From GCA-003244245 sp052390115 (GTDB taxonomy: Bacteria > Actinomycetota > Actinomycetes > Mycobacteriales > Pseudonocardiaceae), in contig JBQTHE010000002.1 of the NCBI GenBank assembly GCA_052390115.1, positions 1 to 64,000 of the forward strand: a DNA stretch of 64,000 nucleotides, written 5' to 3'. Below, piece after piece: positions 15,391-24,446 of this stretch (the first letter of the stretch is position 1; every line of letters starts with the position of its first letter). The position numbers were made by a program, and so were the translations under genes. Under the pieces are notes generated by a model. It was not told the DNA's origin, did not search any database, and was given only the letters and a program-made list of their open reading frames with translations.

Positions 15391-18300
15391 TCACGAGAGC
15401 AGCGCGCGGATGTCATCGGCGTCCAGGACGGAACCGAAGGCGTTTCCGTCGTTCATGACGCCGGCGAACAGCTCCGCCTTCCGGTTTGACAGCTCCAGCA
15501 CCTTCTCCTCGATGGTGTCCTTGGCGATGAGGCGATACACCATGACGTTGCGGGTCTGTCCAATGCGGTGCGTGCGGTCCACCGCCTGCGCCTCGGTCGC
15601 CGGATTCCACCACGGGTCGAGCAGGAAACAGTAGTCCGCCTCCGTCAGGTTCAGCCCGAACCCGCCAGCCTTGAGGCTGATGAGGAAGACGGGTGCCACG
15701 CCGTCCTTGAAGCCCTGCACGATCGCGGGCCGGTTGCGGCTGGTGCCGTCGAGGTAGCTGTACGCCACGCCGGAGGCGTCGAGCCGCTCGCGGACGTGGG
15801 CCAGGAATCCGGTGAACTGGCTGAAGACCAGCGCCCGGTGCCCACCGTCGATCACCTCGCCGAGCTGGTCCAGCAGTGCGTCGATCTTGCCGCAGGCCAG
15901 GCTCTGGTGCTCCGGCTCGACGAGCCCGGGGTGCAGGCTGAGCTGGCGCAACAGCGTGATCGAGCGCAGGATGGTGAACCGGTTGCGGTCGACGTCGTGA
16001 ATCAGGCCGAGCACCTTCTGCCGCTCCCGCTGCAGGTGCCGCTGGTAGATGCGGCGGTGTCGCGGGTCGAGCTCCACCGTCAGCACCTGCTCCTGCTTCG
16101 CTGGCAGTTCAGGAGCTACCTGCTCCTTCGTCCGCCGCTTGACCAGCGGCTTGATCCGTCGCCGCAACCGGGCCAGCAGCTCGGCATCGGCCTGTTTCTC
16201 GATCGGCCGGGCATACATCTCACGGAACCGGGTCGGGCTCGGGAACAGCCCCGGCGCGGTAATCGACAGCAACGACCACAACTCCATGAGGTTGTTCTCC
16301 ATAGGGGTACCGGTGATCGCCAGCTTGAACGGTGCCGGCAGCCGCCGCGCACACTGGTGGACCTTGGACTGGTGGTTCTTCGTGAACTGGGCCTCGTCCA
16401 GGAACAGCCCGGACCAGTCCGCCGCGACGTAGGCCTCGACATCGAGCCGGAACAGCGTGTACGAGGTGACCACGACGTCCGCGCTGGCGACGACCTCAGC
16501 CAGATCCTGGCCCCGACGCCGCAGGGTGTCGGTGATCGTCACCATCACGAGGTCGGGCGCGAAGCGCCCAGCCTCAGCAGCCCAGTTCGCCACCACGCTG
16601 GTCGGCGCGACGATCAGGAACGGTGCCATGGCGGGGTCGGCCTGCTTGGCATGGCAGATCAACGCCAGTGCCTGCACGGTCTTGCCCAACCCCATGTCGT
16701 CGGCCAGAACACCGCCAAGCCGGTGACGCCAGAGCAAGCACAGCCAGTCGAAGCCGTCGCGCTGGTAGGGACGCAGCCGCGCGGACAAAGTGGTCGGCAG
16801 CTCCGTGTCCGCGAGCCCGTCGAGGGAAAGCAGGCCCGCGACCTGCTGCTGCCAGGCCCGCGCCTGACGATCCACCACACCCAGTGCGGCCAGCTCCTCC
16901 CACAGCCCCGCCTGGAACCGGCTGATCCGCAGCGGACCGCCAGGAGAGTCCTGCAGCAGCCTCGCTTCCTCAATGAGCCCGCGTAGCGCCTGCAGCTCCG
17001 GCTTGTGCAGGGAAAAGTACGCCCCGTCCGGCAGGAGCAGATGCGACTCACCCTCGGCCAGCGCGACGAACACGTCGGCGAACGGGATCTGCCGACCCTC
17101 GACGGTGATCCGGACACCGAGATCGAACCAGTCGGTGTCGCCCGCCACGTCCGTGGTCGACACGCCGATGTGCAGCGAGTCGCCCGCCTCCCGGTACTGC
17201 GCACGCTCCCCACTGAGCTCGACAGTCACCCCGGGCGCATCGGCCAGCAGCGGCAGCACCTCGGTGGTGAACCGCATCGTGTCCAGGCCGCCCAGTCGCG
17301 CGCGCGGCAACAGCGCAGGCTCCGGACCGTCACCGCGCAGCCCGAACCCTTCGAGCGACACGTCGAGCGAGTCGAGCAGGGCCCGCTCCTGCGCCGGGTC
17401 CCGGAACGCCTCATCGGCCCCGGGTGGTGCCAGCGGCGCCCGGACCTGCGAGTCGCCCACCCCGTAGGCCCACTCCCACTCGACAGTCAGATCGTGCCGG
17501 TCGCTGTAGGACGCCCGCAGCACCAGGGTGGGCGCGGAGATCGTCGGCGGGGTGAAGGCACCGTCAGACGACATGACCGGCGCGAGGTGGCGCAGCCGGG
17601 CGTAGAACTCGTCGCGGAACCGGGCTTGCTGCCCGTCGGGTACCGGCAAGCATTGCCCCTCCAGCGCCATCCGCTGCAACGGTGGTGGCGCGGGAGTGGC
17701 GAGCTTCGCCAACTGGAACTGCCACTCGGCGGCGTCCGGATTGCGCTGCACCTGCGTCCGCGACACGTGTACGACGCCATGGCCCTCGGCGCCGATGAAC
17801 AGGACCGGCATCGCGTCGCCATCCGGTTGTTCCACTCCGGCCAGGCGCAGCACCGGCGCGATGACCAGCGAGCCCGAGCCCGCCCCCGCGGTGACGTCCA
17901 GACAGAGCTCGGCGTGGCCGTACCGCTCAACCGGCCCGAACCGCTTTCGCGCGTGCACGATCTGCAATCCGATCTCGGCGGCCTCATCCAGGAACGACCA
18001 CAGCCGACGGCTGCCGAACGCGGCCAGATCGATCGTCTTGTCCTCCCTGGCGTAGTAGCCCGTCGAGCCGGTGCGCGACTTGTGCAGCGCGTACAGCTCG
18101 CGGAGCAACCGCACGTGCGAGGCGCGGCAGTCACCGAAGGTGTAGGGCACTTCGAGCCTGCTCCACATCATCCCGTTGCCCACCCACCCGGTGCGGCCCG
18201 ATCGCACCAGCCGGGCCAACAGCTTCGGACCCGCCGACACCCCGGTGCGCCGCTCCGGGCGTGCCGTTGGGATGGACAGGGAGAGCTCGATGGCCAGCGC

Positions 18301-18717
18301 AGCGGCATCGGCGGGCTGATGCGGGGCCGGCTGCGCAGGCGCGAGCAGCGAGCTCAGCGTCTGCTCCCAGGTCGACGCCGGTTGCCCGCGGCCGGTCATC
18401 GCGGCGGTGCTCGTCGCGCCGGTTGCGGCGACCGCAACCGCGACGACGTGCTTGCAGTTGACCCCGACCGAACATGTGCACTCGCCGAACCCGAACACCA
18501 GTCTCGCGCCGGCCTGCGGCTGGAAGTACACCGCTGTCTCGTAGTGGGTGCCGCCGCTGCCCCGCACCACCGCCTCCAGCACACCCGCCGCGTCGTCCCA
18601 CTCCATGTGCACAACCGCGTGCTGCTGGGCGTACTTCACACCCTTCGCGTACGTCTGGGTACCCACGGCGAGCGCGACACTGGCACGGTCGACACCCTCC
18701 ACCACCACGAGCTGCAT
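15391..18717 (-). CDS. SNF2-family helicase with SWIM zinc finger
   Basis: 1108 residues from ATG 18717, ribosome site GGAGGAG. Residues 78-90 form a SWIM finger (CTCSVGVNCKH, CxC...CxH). The middle 550 residues include the bacterial SNF2-associated domain. The motor follows: motif I DDMGLGKT (about 685), motif II LDEAQ, motif III TGTPMENN, and motif VI RTHRIGQ near 1060. These ATPases translocate on double-stranded DNA and remodel protein-DNA complexes. It stands 76 bp upstream of the DUF234 ATPase on the same strand; some SNF2/ATPase pairs belong to defence loci, but no nuclease is seen here. Confidence 0.9.
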   Translation of the reverse strand: MQLVVVEGVDRASVALAVGTQTYAKGVKYAQQHAVVHMEWDDAAGVLEAVVRGSGGTHYETAVYFQPQAGARLVFGFGECTCSVGVNCKHVVAVAVAATGATSTAAMTGRGQPASTWEQTLSSLLAPAQPAPHQPADAAALAIELSLSIPTARPERRTGVSAGPKLLARLVRSGRTGWVGNGMMWSRLEVPYTFGDCRASHVRLLRELYALHKSRTGSTGYYAREDKTIDLAAFGSRRLWSFLDEAAEIGLQIVHARKRFGPVERYGHAELCLDVTAGAGSGSLVIAPVLRLAGVEQPDGDAMPVLFIGAEGHGVVHVSRTQVQRNPDAAEWQFQLAKLATPAPPPLQRMALEGQCLPVPDGQQARFRDEFYARLRHLAPVMSSDGAFTPPTISAPTLVLRASYSDRHDLTVEWEWAYGVGDSQVRAPLAPPGADEAFRDPAQERALLDSLDVSLEGFGLRGDGPEPALLPRARLGGLDTMRFTTEVLPLLADAPGVTVELSGERAQYREAGDSLHIGVSTTDVAGDTDWFDLGVRITVEGRQIPFADVFVALAEGESHLLLPDGAYFSLHKPELQALRGLIEEARLLQDSPGGPLRISRFQAGLWEELAALGVVDRQARAWQQQVAGLLSLDGLADTELPTTLSARLRPYQRDGFDWLCLLWRHRLGGVLADDMGLGKTVQALALICHAKQADPAMAPFLIVAPTSVVANWAAEAGRFAPDLVMVTITDTLRRRGQDLAEVVASADVVVTSYTLFRLDVEAYVAADWSGLFLDEAQFTKNHQSKVHQCARRLPAPFKLAITGTPMENNLMELWSLLSITAPGLFPSPTRFREMYARPIEKQADAELLARLRRRIKPLVKRRTKEQVAPELPAKQEQVLTVELDPRHRRIYQRHLQRERQKVLGLIHDVDRNRFTILRSITLLRQLSLHPGLVEPEHQSLACGKIDALLDQLGEVIDGGHRALVFSQFTGFLAHVRERLDASGVAYSYLDGTSRNRPAIVQGFKDGVAPVFLISLKAGGFGLNLTEADYCFLLDPWWNPATEAQAVDRTHRIGQTRNVMVYRLIAKDTIEEKVLELSNRKAELFAGVMNDGNAFGSVLDADDIRALLS

Positions 18718-18867
18718 AGGGCTGACTCCTCCACGGGGTAGTACCGGGCCGGGCGACTGCAGGCGTGGGTGACCGTAGCCGCCGACACCGACACTCCATC
18801 GACGACATGCCCACCGCCTGGTGGATCACCCTCCACCTATCGCTGGACGATTCCCCTGCGGCGCGGC

Positions 18868-19410
18868 TCAGGTGGTCGTCCAGCCCGGTGATGCGAAGAT
18901 CCAGTCCAAGCCGTCCTCGCCGAGGCTGTCGAGCTCTGCGGCCCTGGCGAGCCCGGCCTTGAGCGCCACGCGGGCACTAAGGTGGTTGGCCGGTCGTACC
19001 CTGGCAACGACCGGACGGCCGGAATGGAGCTGCAGGGACCATTCGACGACGGCAGCCGCCGCTTCGCTGCCGACGCCCTGACCCCACGCGCACGGGTCCA
19101 GGCGGTAGAAGAGATTGGAAACCGGGCGGTCGCGCAGCGTCATGAGCTTCACCCCGCAAAAGCCAAGCACCTCAGGATCGTCTCGCCAGCGGACGGCCCA
19201 GTACCCGACGCCATGCCGTACCCAGTGGTCACTCCAGCGCTGCAGGAGCCGCTGCGCTGCTGGTCGGTCCGCCAGCGCGTCACCGGGGTTGTGGGCCACC
19301 GCCAGCGGATCCTGGTGCAGGCGCAGGACCACGTCGACGTCGGCGACGCCTGGACGGCGCAACGACAGTCGCGGCGTCTGCAGATCAGTGTCCACACCAG
19401 ATGACTCCAC
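18868..19410 (-). CDS. GNAT family N-acetyltransferase (RimJ/RimL-like)
   Basis: 180 residues, GTG start at 19410 (an in-frame GTG at 19395 is also possible). It begins LQTPRLSLRRPGVADVD and contains the acetyl-CoA binding motif (WGQGVGSEAAAAVVEW) and the C-terminal NHLSARVALKAGL segment of the RimJ-like GNAT group. It should transfer an acetyl group from acetyl-CoA to a protein N-terminus or small amine; the substrate is unknown. It stands alone between helicase and glutamyltransferase genes. Confidence 0.85.
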   Translation of the reverse strand: MESSGVDTDLQTPRLSLRRPGVADVDVVLRLHQDPLAVAHNPGDALADRPAAQRLLQRWSDHWVRHGVGYWAVRWRDDPEVLGFCGVKLMTLRDRPVSNLFYRLDPCAWGQGVGSEAAAAVVEWSLQLHSGRPVVARVRPANHLSARVALKAGLARAAELDSLGEDGLDWIFASPGWTTT

Positions 19411-19532
19411 CCGACCACGCTAGCCCGCGCGGCGCCGGGCGTGCCGGCCACGGACGTCACGGTCTCTGAATTACACAGTTGAGCGCGGCCCCGGCGGTTC
19501 ACCCGCGGAACCACTCGGGTAACACTGCCGCG

Positions 19533-21011
19533 ATGACGCGGGGAGTCGTGGCCGCCGGACATCTGCTGACCGCCGAAGCCGGCGCGAGCGCACTGCGTGC
19601 AGGTGGCAACGCGGTCGATGCCGCCCTCGCCGCGATGTGTGCGTCCTTCGTCTGCGAGCCGCTGCTCACGGGCCTGGGCGCCGGTGGCTACATGCTTGTC
19701 GGAGCCCCCGGTGGGGAAGACATGCTGCTGGACTTCTTCGTCGAGGCGCCCGGGCGCGGCGATCCGCCGCGCCGCGCCGAGCTCGTGCCGGTCTCCATCG
19801 TCTTCGGTGACGTGGTCCAGGTCTTCCACGTGGGCGCCGCCTCCGCCGGCACCTACGGCTGCCCAGCAGGGATCTGCGCGGCGCACACGCGGTTCGCGTC
19901 GCTAACCATGGCCGAGCTGGTGGCGCCCGCAGTGCGGCTGGCTCGTGCAGGCGTGGCGCTCAACGCCCAGCAGGCCTACCTCCTTGAGCTGTTATCGCCG
20001 ATCATCGCCAGCTCCCCGGAGGCGCGCGCCCTAGTCGCCAAGGTGTCGCCGTGCGAGGGTGAGATTCTGCGCCTGCCGGATGTGGCCGACGGCCTGGAGC
20101 GCTTGGCGGCCGAGGGTGCGGCGCCGTTCTACACCGGCGAGATCGCCACGGCCGTGTGCGACTGGGTCGGTGAGCGCGGCGGCATGCTCTCACGCGCCGA
20201 CCTCGCCGCCTACGAGGTGGTGGTACGTGAACCGATCGACATCCCCTACCGTGGCCTGCGTGTGCGGACAAACCCCCCGCCCTCGGCTGGCGGCATTCTG
20301 ATCGCGGCGGTCCTGGCCGAGCTGGACCGCGAGCCGGTCCCGCCCACCCGCGAGCGGCTCGTCGCAGCGATGATCGACGCCCAGCGCGCGCGCACCGCAG
20401 CGTTCATGGAGAGCCTGCACCTCAAGGGCGTGCACCTCCGCGGCTTTCAGGAGCAGTTCCTCGGCGCCCGCCGGGGCAACACGACGCACATCTCGGCGAT
20501 CGATGAGGACGGTTGGACCTGCACGACGACGGTCAGCAACGGGTCCTGCTCGGGCGTAGTCGTGCCCGGGACCGGGCTGCACCTGAACAACATGCTGGGC
20601 GAAGCTGACCTGAACCCGTCGGGCTTTCACCTGCACCCACCGGGCCGCCGGCTGCCGTCGATGATGGCGCCGACGCTTGCCCGGCGCGCGGACGGCGCTG
20701 TCGAACTGGCCCTGGGTTCGGCGGGCTCCAACCGCATCCGCTCGGCGATCCTTCAGGTGATCTCCAATGTCGTGGATCGCGGCATGGGACTCGCCGAGGC
20801 AGTCGAGGCCCCGCGGCTGCACTGGGAGGACGGCGTGCTCTACGTCGAGCCCGGCGCCGAGCCCACGAACCTGGAAGGGATCGTGATCGCGCGCTTCAAC
20901 GGGCCCAATATCTTCTTCGGCGGCTGCCAGGCGGTGCGGCGCGACCCAGACTCGGGCCGAATGGTCGGTGCCGGCGACCCGCGCCGTGGCGGCGCCGTCA
21001 TCGCGGTGTGA
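19533..21011 (+). CDS. Gamma-glutamyltransferase family protein (Ntn hydrolase)
   Basis: About 492 residues from ATG 19533. The N-terminal part has AGGNAVDAALAAM and LGAGGYML, typical of GGT large subunits. The autocatalytic cleavage site is in GNTTHISAIDEDG, the Thr before HISA becoming the N-terminal nucleophile of the small subunit. GPNIFFGG near the end replaces the usual DPRRGGAA-adjacent loop, and GDPRRGGAVIAV closes the protein. No signal peptide is seen, so it is probably cytosolic. It may hydrolyse glutathione-like or gamma-glutamyl compounds, or cephalosporin-type amides. Shorter than classical GGT. Confidence 0.85.
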   Translation: MTRGVVAAGHLLTAEAGASALRAGGNAVDAALAAMCASFVCEPLLTGLGAGGYMLVGAPGGEDMLLDFFVEAPGRGDPPRRAELVPVSIVFGDVVQVFHVGAASAGTYGCPAGICAAHTRFASLTMAELVAPAVRLARAGVALNAQQAYLLELLSPIIASSPEARALVAKVSPCEGEILRLPDVADGLERLAAEGAAPFYTGEIATAVCDWVGERGGMLSRADLAAYEVVVREPIDIPYRGLRVRTNPPPSAGGILIAAVLAELDREPVPPTRERLVAAMIDAQRARTAAFMESLHLKGVHLRGFQEQFLGARRGNTTHISAIDEDGWTCTTTVSNGSCSGVVVPGTGLHLNNMLGEADLNPSGFHLHPPGRRLPSMMAPTLARRADGAVELALGSAGSNRIRSAILQVISNVVDRGMGLAEAVEAPRLHWEDGVLYVEPGAEPTNLEGIVIARFNGPNIFFGGCQAVRRDPDSGRMVGAGDPRRGGAVIAV

Positions 21012-21122
21012 CGCTGTGAGTAGATGCCGTCGCTGGGCTGGAAGCGGGAGGCACGTCACCAACCTGACTTCTGGTATCGGGCACGACGCTGCAACCACCC
21101 GACGCGTGCGTAAGGTCAGGGC

Positions 21123-21908
21123 ATGCTCCGCCGGGCCTGGGGGATCGGACGATCCCTGGTCATGTACCACGGCGTGCCTGGCAAGCACCGACGGATGCTG
21201 CGGTTCTACCGCGAGTTCCTCGGGCCGGGGGATGTCGGCTTCGACATCGGCGCCCACGTGGGGAGCCGGGTGCGGGCTTGGCGGCAGCTGGGGGCGCGGG
21301 TGATCGCGGTCGAGCCGCAGCCCGACTGCCTGCGCATCTTGCGACTTTTCTTCGGCCGCGACCAAGGTGTCACCATCGTGCCGGGCGCCGCCGGGGCCCA
21401 GTCCGGGCGGGCGCGGATGGGCCTGTCGACCGCGACACCGACGGTCTCGTCGATGTCGCCCGGCTGGATCGAGTCGGTGGCGGCCGACCGCAGCTTCGCC
21501 CGCGTGCGGTGGGACCGCTCCGTCGATGTGGAGGTGGCGACCCTTGACGATCTCATCGCGCTGCACGGCCTGCCGGCCTTCTGCAAGATCGACGTCGAGG
21601 GCTTCGAGGTCAACGTGCTGGCCGGGCTCACCCGACCCCTGCGCGCGCTGTCCTTCGAGTACCTGCCGCCGGCACACGATGCCGCCCTCGCCGCGCTGGG
21701 CCTCGTGGAACGGCTCGGTGCGGCGGTGGGCGGCTATCTCTACAACTACTCGCCCATCGAGACCATGCGGCTCGCCAGCGACCGCTGGCTCGACGCGGCC
21801 GAGCTGGTGCAACTGCTCGAGCGTTTCCGCCCGCTGGGCCGCTCCGGCGACGTCTACGCCCGCCTGGCCCAACCAGACCGCGAGGCGAGTGCCAGGCCGC
21901 GGCAGTAG
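21123..21908 (+). CDS. FkbM-family SAM-dependent methyltransferase
   Basis: 261 residues from ATG 21123. The SAM-binding motif DIGAHVGSRVRAW and the acidic VEPQPD follow the family pattern, and CKIDVEGFEVNVLAGL is the characteristic FkbM motif. Members O-methylate sugars or natural products. Its stop lies one base from the convergent histidine phosphatase end. The substrate cannot be inferred from the neighbours. Confidence 0.85.
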   Translation: MLRRAWGIGRSLVMYHGVPGKHRRMLRFYREFLGPGDVGFDIGAHVGSRVRAWRQLGARVIAVEPQPDCLRILRLFFGRDQGVTIVPGAAGAQSGRARMGLSTATPTVSSMSPGWIESVAADRSFARVRWDRSVDVEVATLDDLIALHGLPAFCKIDVEGFEVNVLAGLTRPLRALSFEYLPPAHDAALAALGLVERLGAAVGGYLYNYSPIETMRLASDRWLDAAELVQLLERFRPLGRSGDVYARLAQPDREASARPRQ

Positions 21909-21909
21909 G

Positions 21910-22536
21910 TCAGCGGTCCGCCCGGTCGCTGCTGTCGATGGGGCCCGCGTCGCTGAAGGCGAGCAGCAGCGGCACCGGGCCGCTGGTGTCGATCCGGCAC
22001 ACCCCGGCGTCGGCCAGGAACATCCGCCAGCCCACCTCGTCGCCGACCCCCAACGCCCAGGTGACCGCAGCCTTGATCGGGGAGACGTGGCTGACCACCA
22101 CCACGTCGCAGCGCGCGGCGTCGTCGGCCAGCTCGATGCAGGCCTCGCGCACCCGGCTACAGACCGCCGCGAGCGACTCGCCGCCGGCAGGCACGAAGTC
22201 CGGATCCTGCCGCCAGGCCCGCCACGACCGCTCGTCCAGTGCCGTCGCAGGCCTGCCATCCAGGTCGCCGTAGTCCATCTCGATCCACCGCGCGTCCACT
22301 TCCACGTCCTCGGCGTCCATGACGCCTGGGGCGGCGCCGGCGAGCACGGCGGCGGTGTGACGTGCGCGCGCCAGCGGGCTGGATACGATGCGAGCCGCAC
22401 GTGGGAGTGCCGCGGCCAGGGCACGCGCCTGGCGACGACCGGTCTCGTTCAGCGGCGGGTCGGCCCGGCCGAGCAGCAACCCGCGAGCGTTGGCGTCCGT
22501 CTGCCCATGCCGGACGAGAATCAGCACCTGCGCCAC
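21910..22536 (-). CDS. Histidine phosphatase (phosphoglycerate-mutase-like)
   Basis: 208 residues from ATG 22536. The RHGQTDAN motif holds the phospho-accepting His; SSPLARARHTAA, an acidic WIEMDYGDLDG and VVSHVSPIKAAV with the second catalytic His complete the family signature. Likely acts on a small phosphorylated metabolite such as an alpha-ribazole or sugar phosphate. It lies 66 bp downstream of the lipid cluster on the same strand, so it could belong to that transcript. Confidence 0.85.
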   Translation of the reverse strand: MAQVLILVRHGQTDANARGLLLGRADPPLNETGRRQARALAAALPRAARIVSSPLARARHTAAVLAGAAPGVMDAEDVEVDARWIEMDYGDLDGRPATALDERSWRAWRQDPDFVPAGGESLAAVCSRVREACIELADDAARCDVVVVSHVSPIKAAVTWALGVGDEVGWRMFLADAGVCRIDTSGPVPLLLAFSDAGPIDSSDRADR

Positions 22537-22602
22537 GTTAGTGGGGGGCGGGGCGTCCCTCCGGCACCGGTGGCCGCTAGGAATTCCGGAGCGGCTACGA
22601 CA

Positions 22603-23559
22603 TCACGCCAGCCGACGAAGCAGGCACCTGCCGACCGGGGCGCGCAGCAGCAGCACCGCGGCGCCGGGAAGGCAGGCGATCAGGCTGAGCACCCCGTACA
22701 CCACGGCAGCGGTGAGCCCCTGCGTCGCGCCGAACCCGACCGCCCCGAACGCGACGGCGGTGACGGCCTCCCGTGGCCCCCAGCCGCCGATGTTGAGCGG
22801 CAGTCCCATCGCGAGCAGTGCCAGCACCAGCAGCGGGAGCAGCTCGCCGAGGGTGGCCTGGGATCCCGCGGCCCGCGCGGCGACGACGAAGAGCGTGAGG
22901 TACCCGGCCAGTGCGGCCACGGACAGCAGGACCACTCCCGGCCAGGTGCCGCGGGAGAGTACGCCGGTGCGGGCGTCCGCGAGGCCCGTCCGCAGTGCGT
23001 TGCGGATTCTGGACGCGCTCGGCCCCCGCACCGCCACCGCCCCGAGCGCGATGACGGCGGCGACGACGACGGCAAGCATCCCGACAGTGGCCCCGCGGCC
23101 GGGGATCAGATCGCCGAGCGCGGCCGCGAGCAGGGTCGGCTGGGTGAGCAGCACGCCCACCCCGACGACTATCAGGACCACCTGACCGGCACACCGTTCG
23201 AGCACCACCGCGCGGACGCCCCGCCCGACGTCGCCGGCCTGCTGGCCGTGGCTCACCGCACGGTGCACGTCGCCGAGCACACCCGCCGGCAGCACCGAGT
23301 TGAGGAACACCGCCCGGTAGCAGTCCGCCACCGCCGCCGGCAGTGACAACCGCAGGCCGAGGCTGCGGGCCACCAGGCACCATCGCCACGCGCTGACCAC
23401 CGTGGTCAGCAGGCCGATGCCGAGCGCGGCGAGCACCGACCCGGTCCCGGTCGCCCGCAGCCCGTCGACGAAGGAGCCGGTGCCGAGGCACGCCACCAGC
23501 GCGGCCAGGATGCCGACGCCGACGAGCACCCGCAGGTAGGGCCAGAGCCTCTGCATCAC
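22603..23559 (-). CDS. Flippase-like membrane protein (LPG synthase TM region/UPF0104)
   Basis: 318 residues, about eight hydrophobic helices. It contains the family segment RAVFLNSVLPAGVLGDVHRA and the LPLNIGGWGPREA motif of lysylphosphatidylglycerol-synthase transmembrane-region proteins, but no aminoacyl-transfer domain. Such proteins are thought to flip lipids. Start ATG 23559 overlaps the stop of the methyltransferase gene, tying it to the cluster. Confidence 0.8.
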   Translation of the reverse strand: MMQRLWPYLRVLVGVGILAALVACLGTGSFVDGLRATGTGSVLAALGIGLLTTVVSAWRWCLVARSLGLRLSLPAAVADCYRAVFLNSVLPAGVLGDVHRAVSHGQQAGDVGRGVRAVVLERCAGQVVLIVVGVGVLLTQPTLLAAALGDLIPGRGATVGMLAVVVAAVIALGAVAVRGPSASRIRNALRTGLADARTGVLSRGTWPGVVLLSVAALAGYLTLFVVAARAAGSQATLGELLPLLVLALLAMGLPLNIGGWGPREAVTAVAFGAVGFGATQGLTAAVVYGVLSLIACLPGAAVLLLRAPVGRCLLRRLA

Positions 23560-24446
23560 GACGCACCCGTCGGCAGCGCGAGCACGTCGACGTGGCCGAC
23601 CACGACCCGCAGCTCACCGGCAGTGCAGGTGTCGAGCCTGCGGCGCAGGTAGCCGCCCGCATGCCGCTCGAGGTCCGGCTGCTGTGCGCACGCGGCGCCG
23701 ATCCAGCCTCGCAGCCACTCCTGCACCAGCCCGGCCTGGTCGGCACCGAGACGCCACGGGCTGGGCCGGCTCTGCACCGCCGCGCCCCGCTGGGCGAACG
23801 CGTCGGCGGCGGCGGGACCCGCGTCCGGCCCGAGCAGCCGCCTGCCGCCCGTGCACCGCCGCTGATGGGAGTCGAAGGCGGCCGCGAATGCGTCATCCAG
23901 CGGATCGGAAGGAGCGATCTCGACGCGCCCGATGACGGTGAGCGTCAGCAGCGCCGCGCATCCGGCCTCGACGCACGTGGAGGCGAGCCCGTCCACCTCC
24001 CCGGAGGTGAGCAGGTCCAGCACTGCGGATGCGGTCACCAGCACAGTCCCGGCGAGCTCCGCGGCGCGCAGCTCGGTGAGGTCCCCCTGCCGCGTCCGCG
24101 CGGTGACCGCAGCGCCGTCGGCGGCCACACTCGGCATGCCCGCCCCCGCGCGGGCGAGGAGCCCGGGATCGCGGTCGCGCAGGATCCAGAGCTGCGGGCC
24201 GGGCAGCCGTCCGGCGAGCCAGCGTCCCATCGAGCCGGTGCCGCAGCCGAGGTCGCTGATCACCGCCGGAGCACCGGGCCGGGCACCGACCTCCAAGTGG
24301 GCGCGGACCCGCTCGACCAGCTCGGGTGCCCGGGCCGAGGCGTCAGCGCCCTCCCGCAGCGCCAGCCAGTCCGGTGCGCACACGGGCGATCCGGGCACGC
24401 TCAGCCTGGCGTCCCACGCAGCCGTTCCAGCACTCCGGCCAGGCAT
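23556..24446 (-). CDS. Class I SAM-dependent methyltransferase
   Basis: About 296 residues from ATG 24446, which has GGGAGG 10 nt upstream and overlaps the glycosyltransferase end by 46 bp. SAM motif I is AVISDLGCGTGSMGRWL, followed by WILRDRDPGLL as the acidic strand. The C-terminal region is well conserved in look (PSPWRLGADQAGLVQEWLRGW). It probably methylates the product of the cluster. Longer readings of this frame upstream of 24446 run antisense to nothing and through another gene and were discarded. Confidence 0.8.
   Translation of the reverse strand: MPGRSAGTAAWDARLSVPGSPVCAPDWLALREGADASARAPELVERVRAHLEVGARPGAPAVISDLGCGTGSMGRWLAGRLPGPQLWILRDRDPGLLARAGAGMPSVAADGAAVTARTRQGDLTELRAAELAGTVLVTASAVLDLLTSGEVDGLASTCVEAGCAALLTLTVIGRVEIAPSDPLDDAFAAAFDSHQRRCTGGRRLLGPDAGPAAADAFAQRGAAVQSRPSPWRLGADQAGLVQEWLRGWIGAACAQQPDLERHAGGYLRRRLDTCTAGELRVVVGHVDVLALPTGAS

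Noticed and set aside
20190..22424. Minus-strand open frame of 744 codons
   Set aside because: It crosses the gamma-glutamyltransferase and FkbM genes in antisense and part of the histidine phosphatase out of frame; no domain is recognisable.
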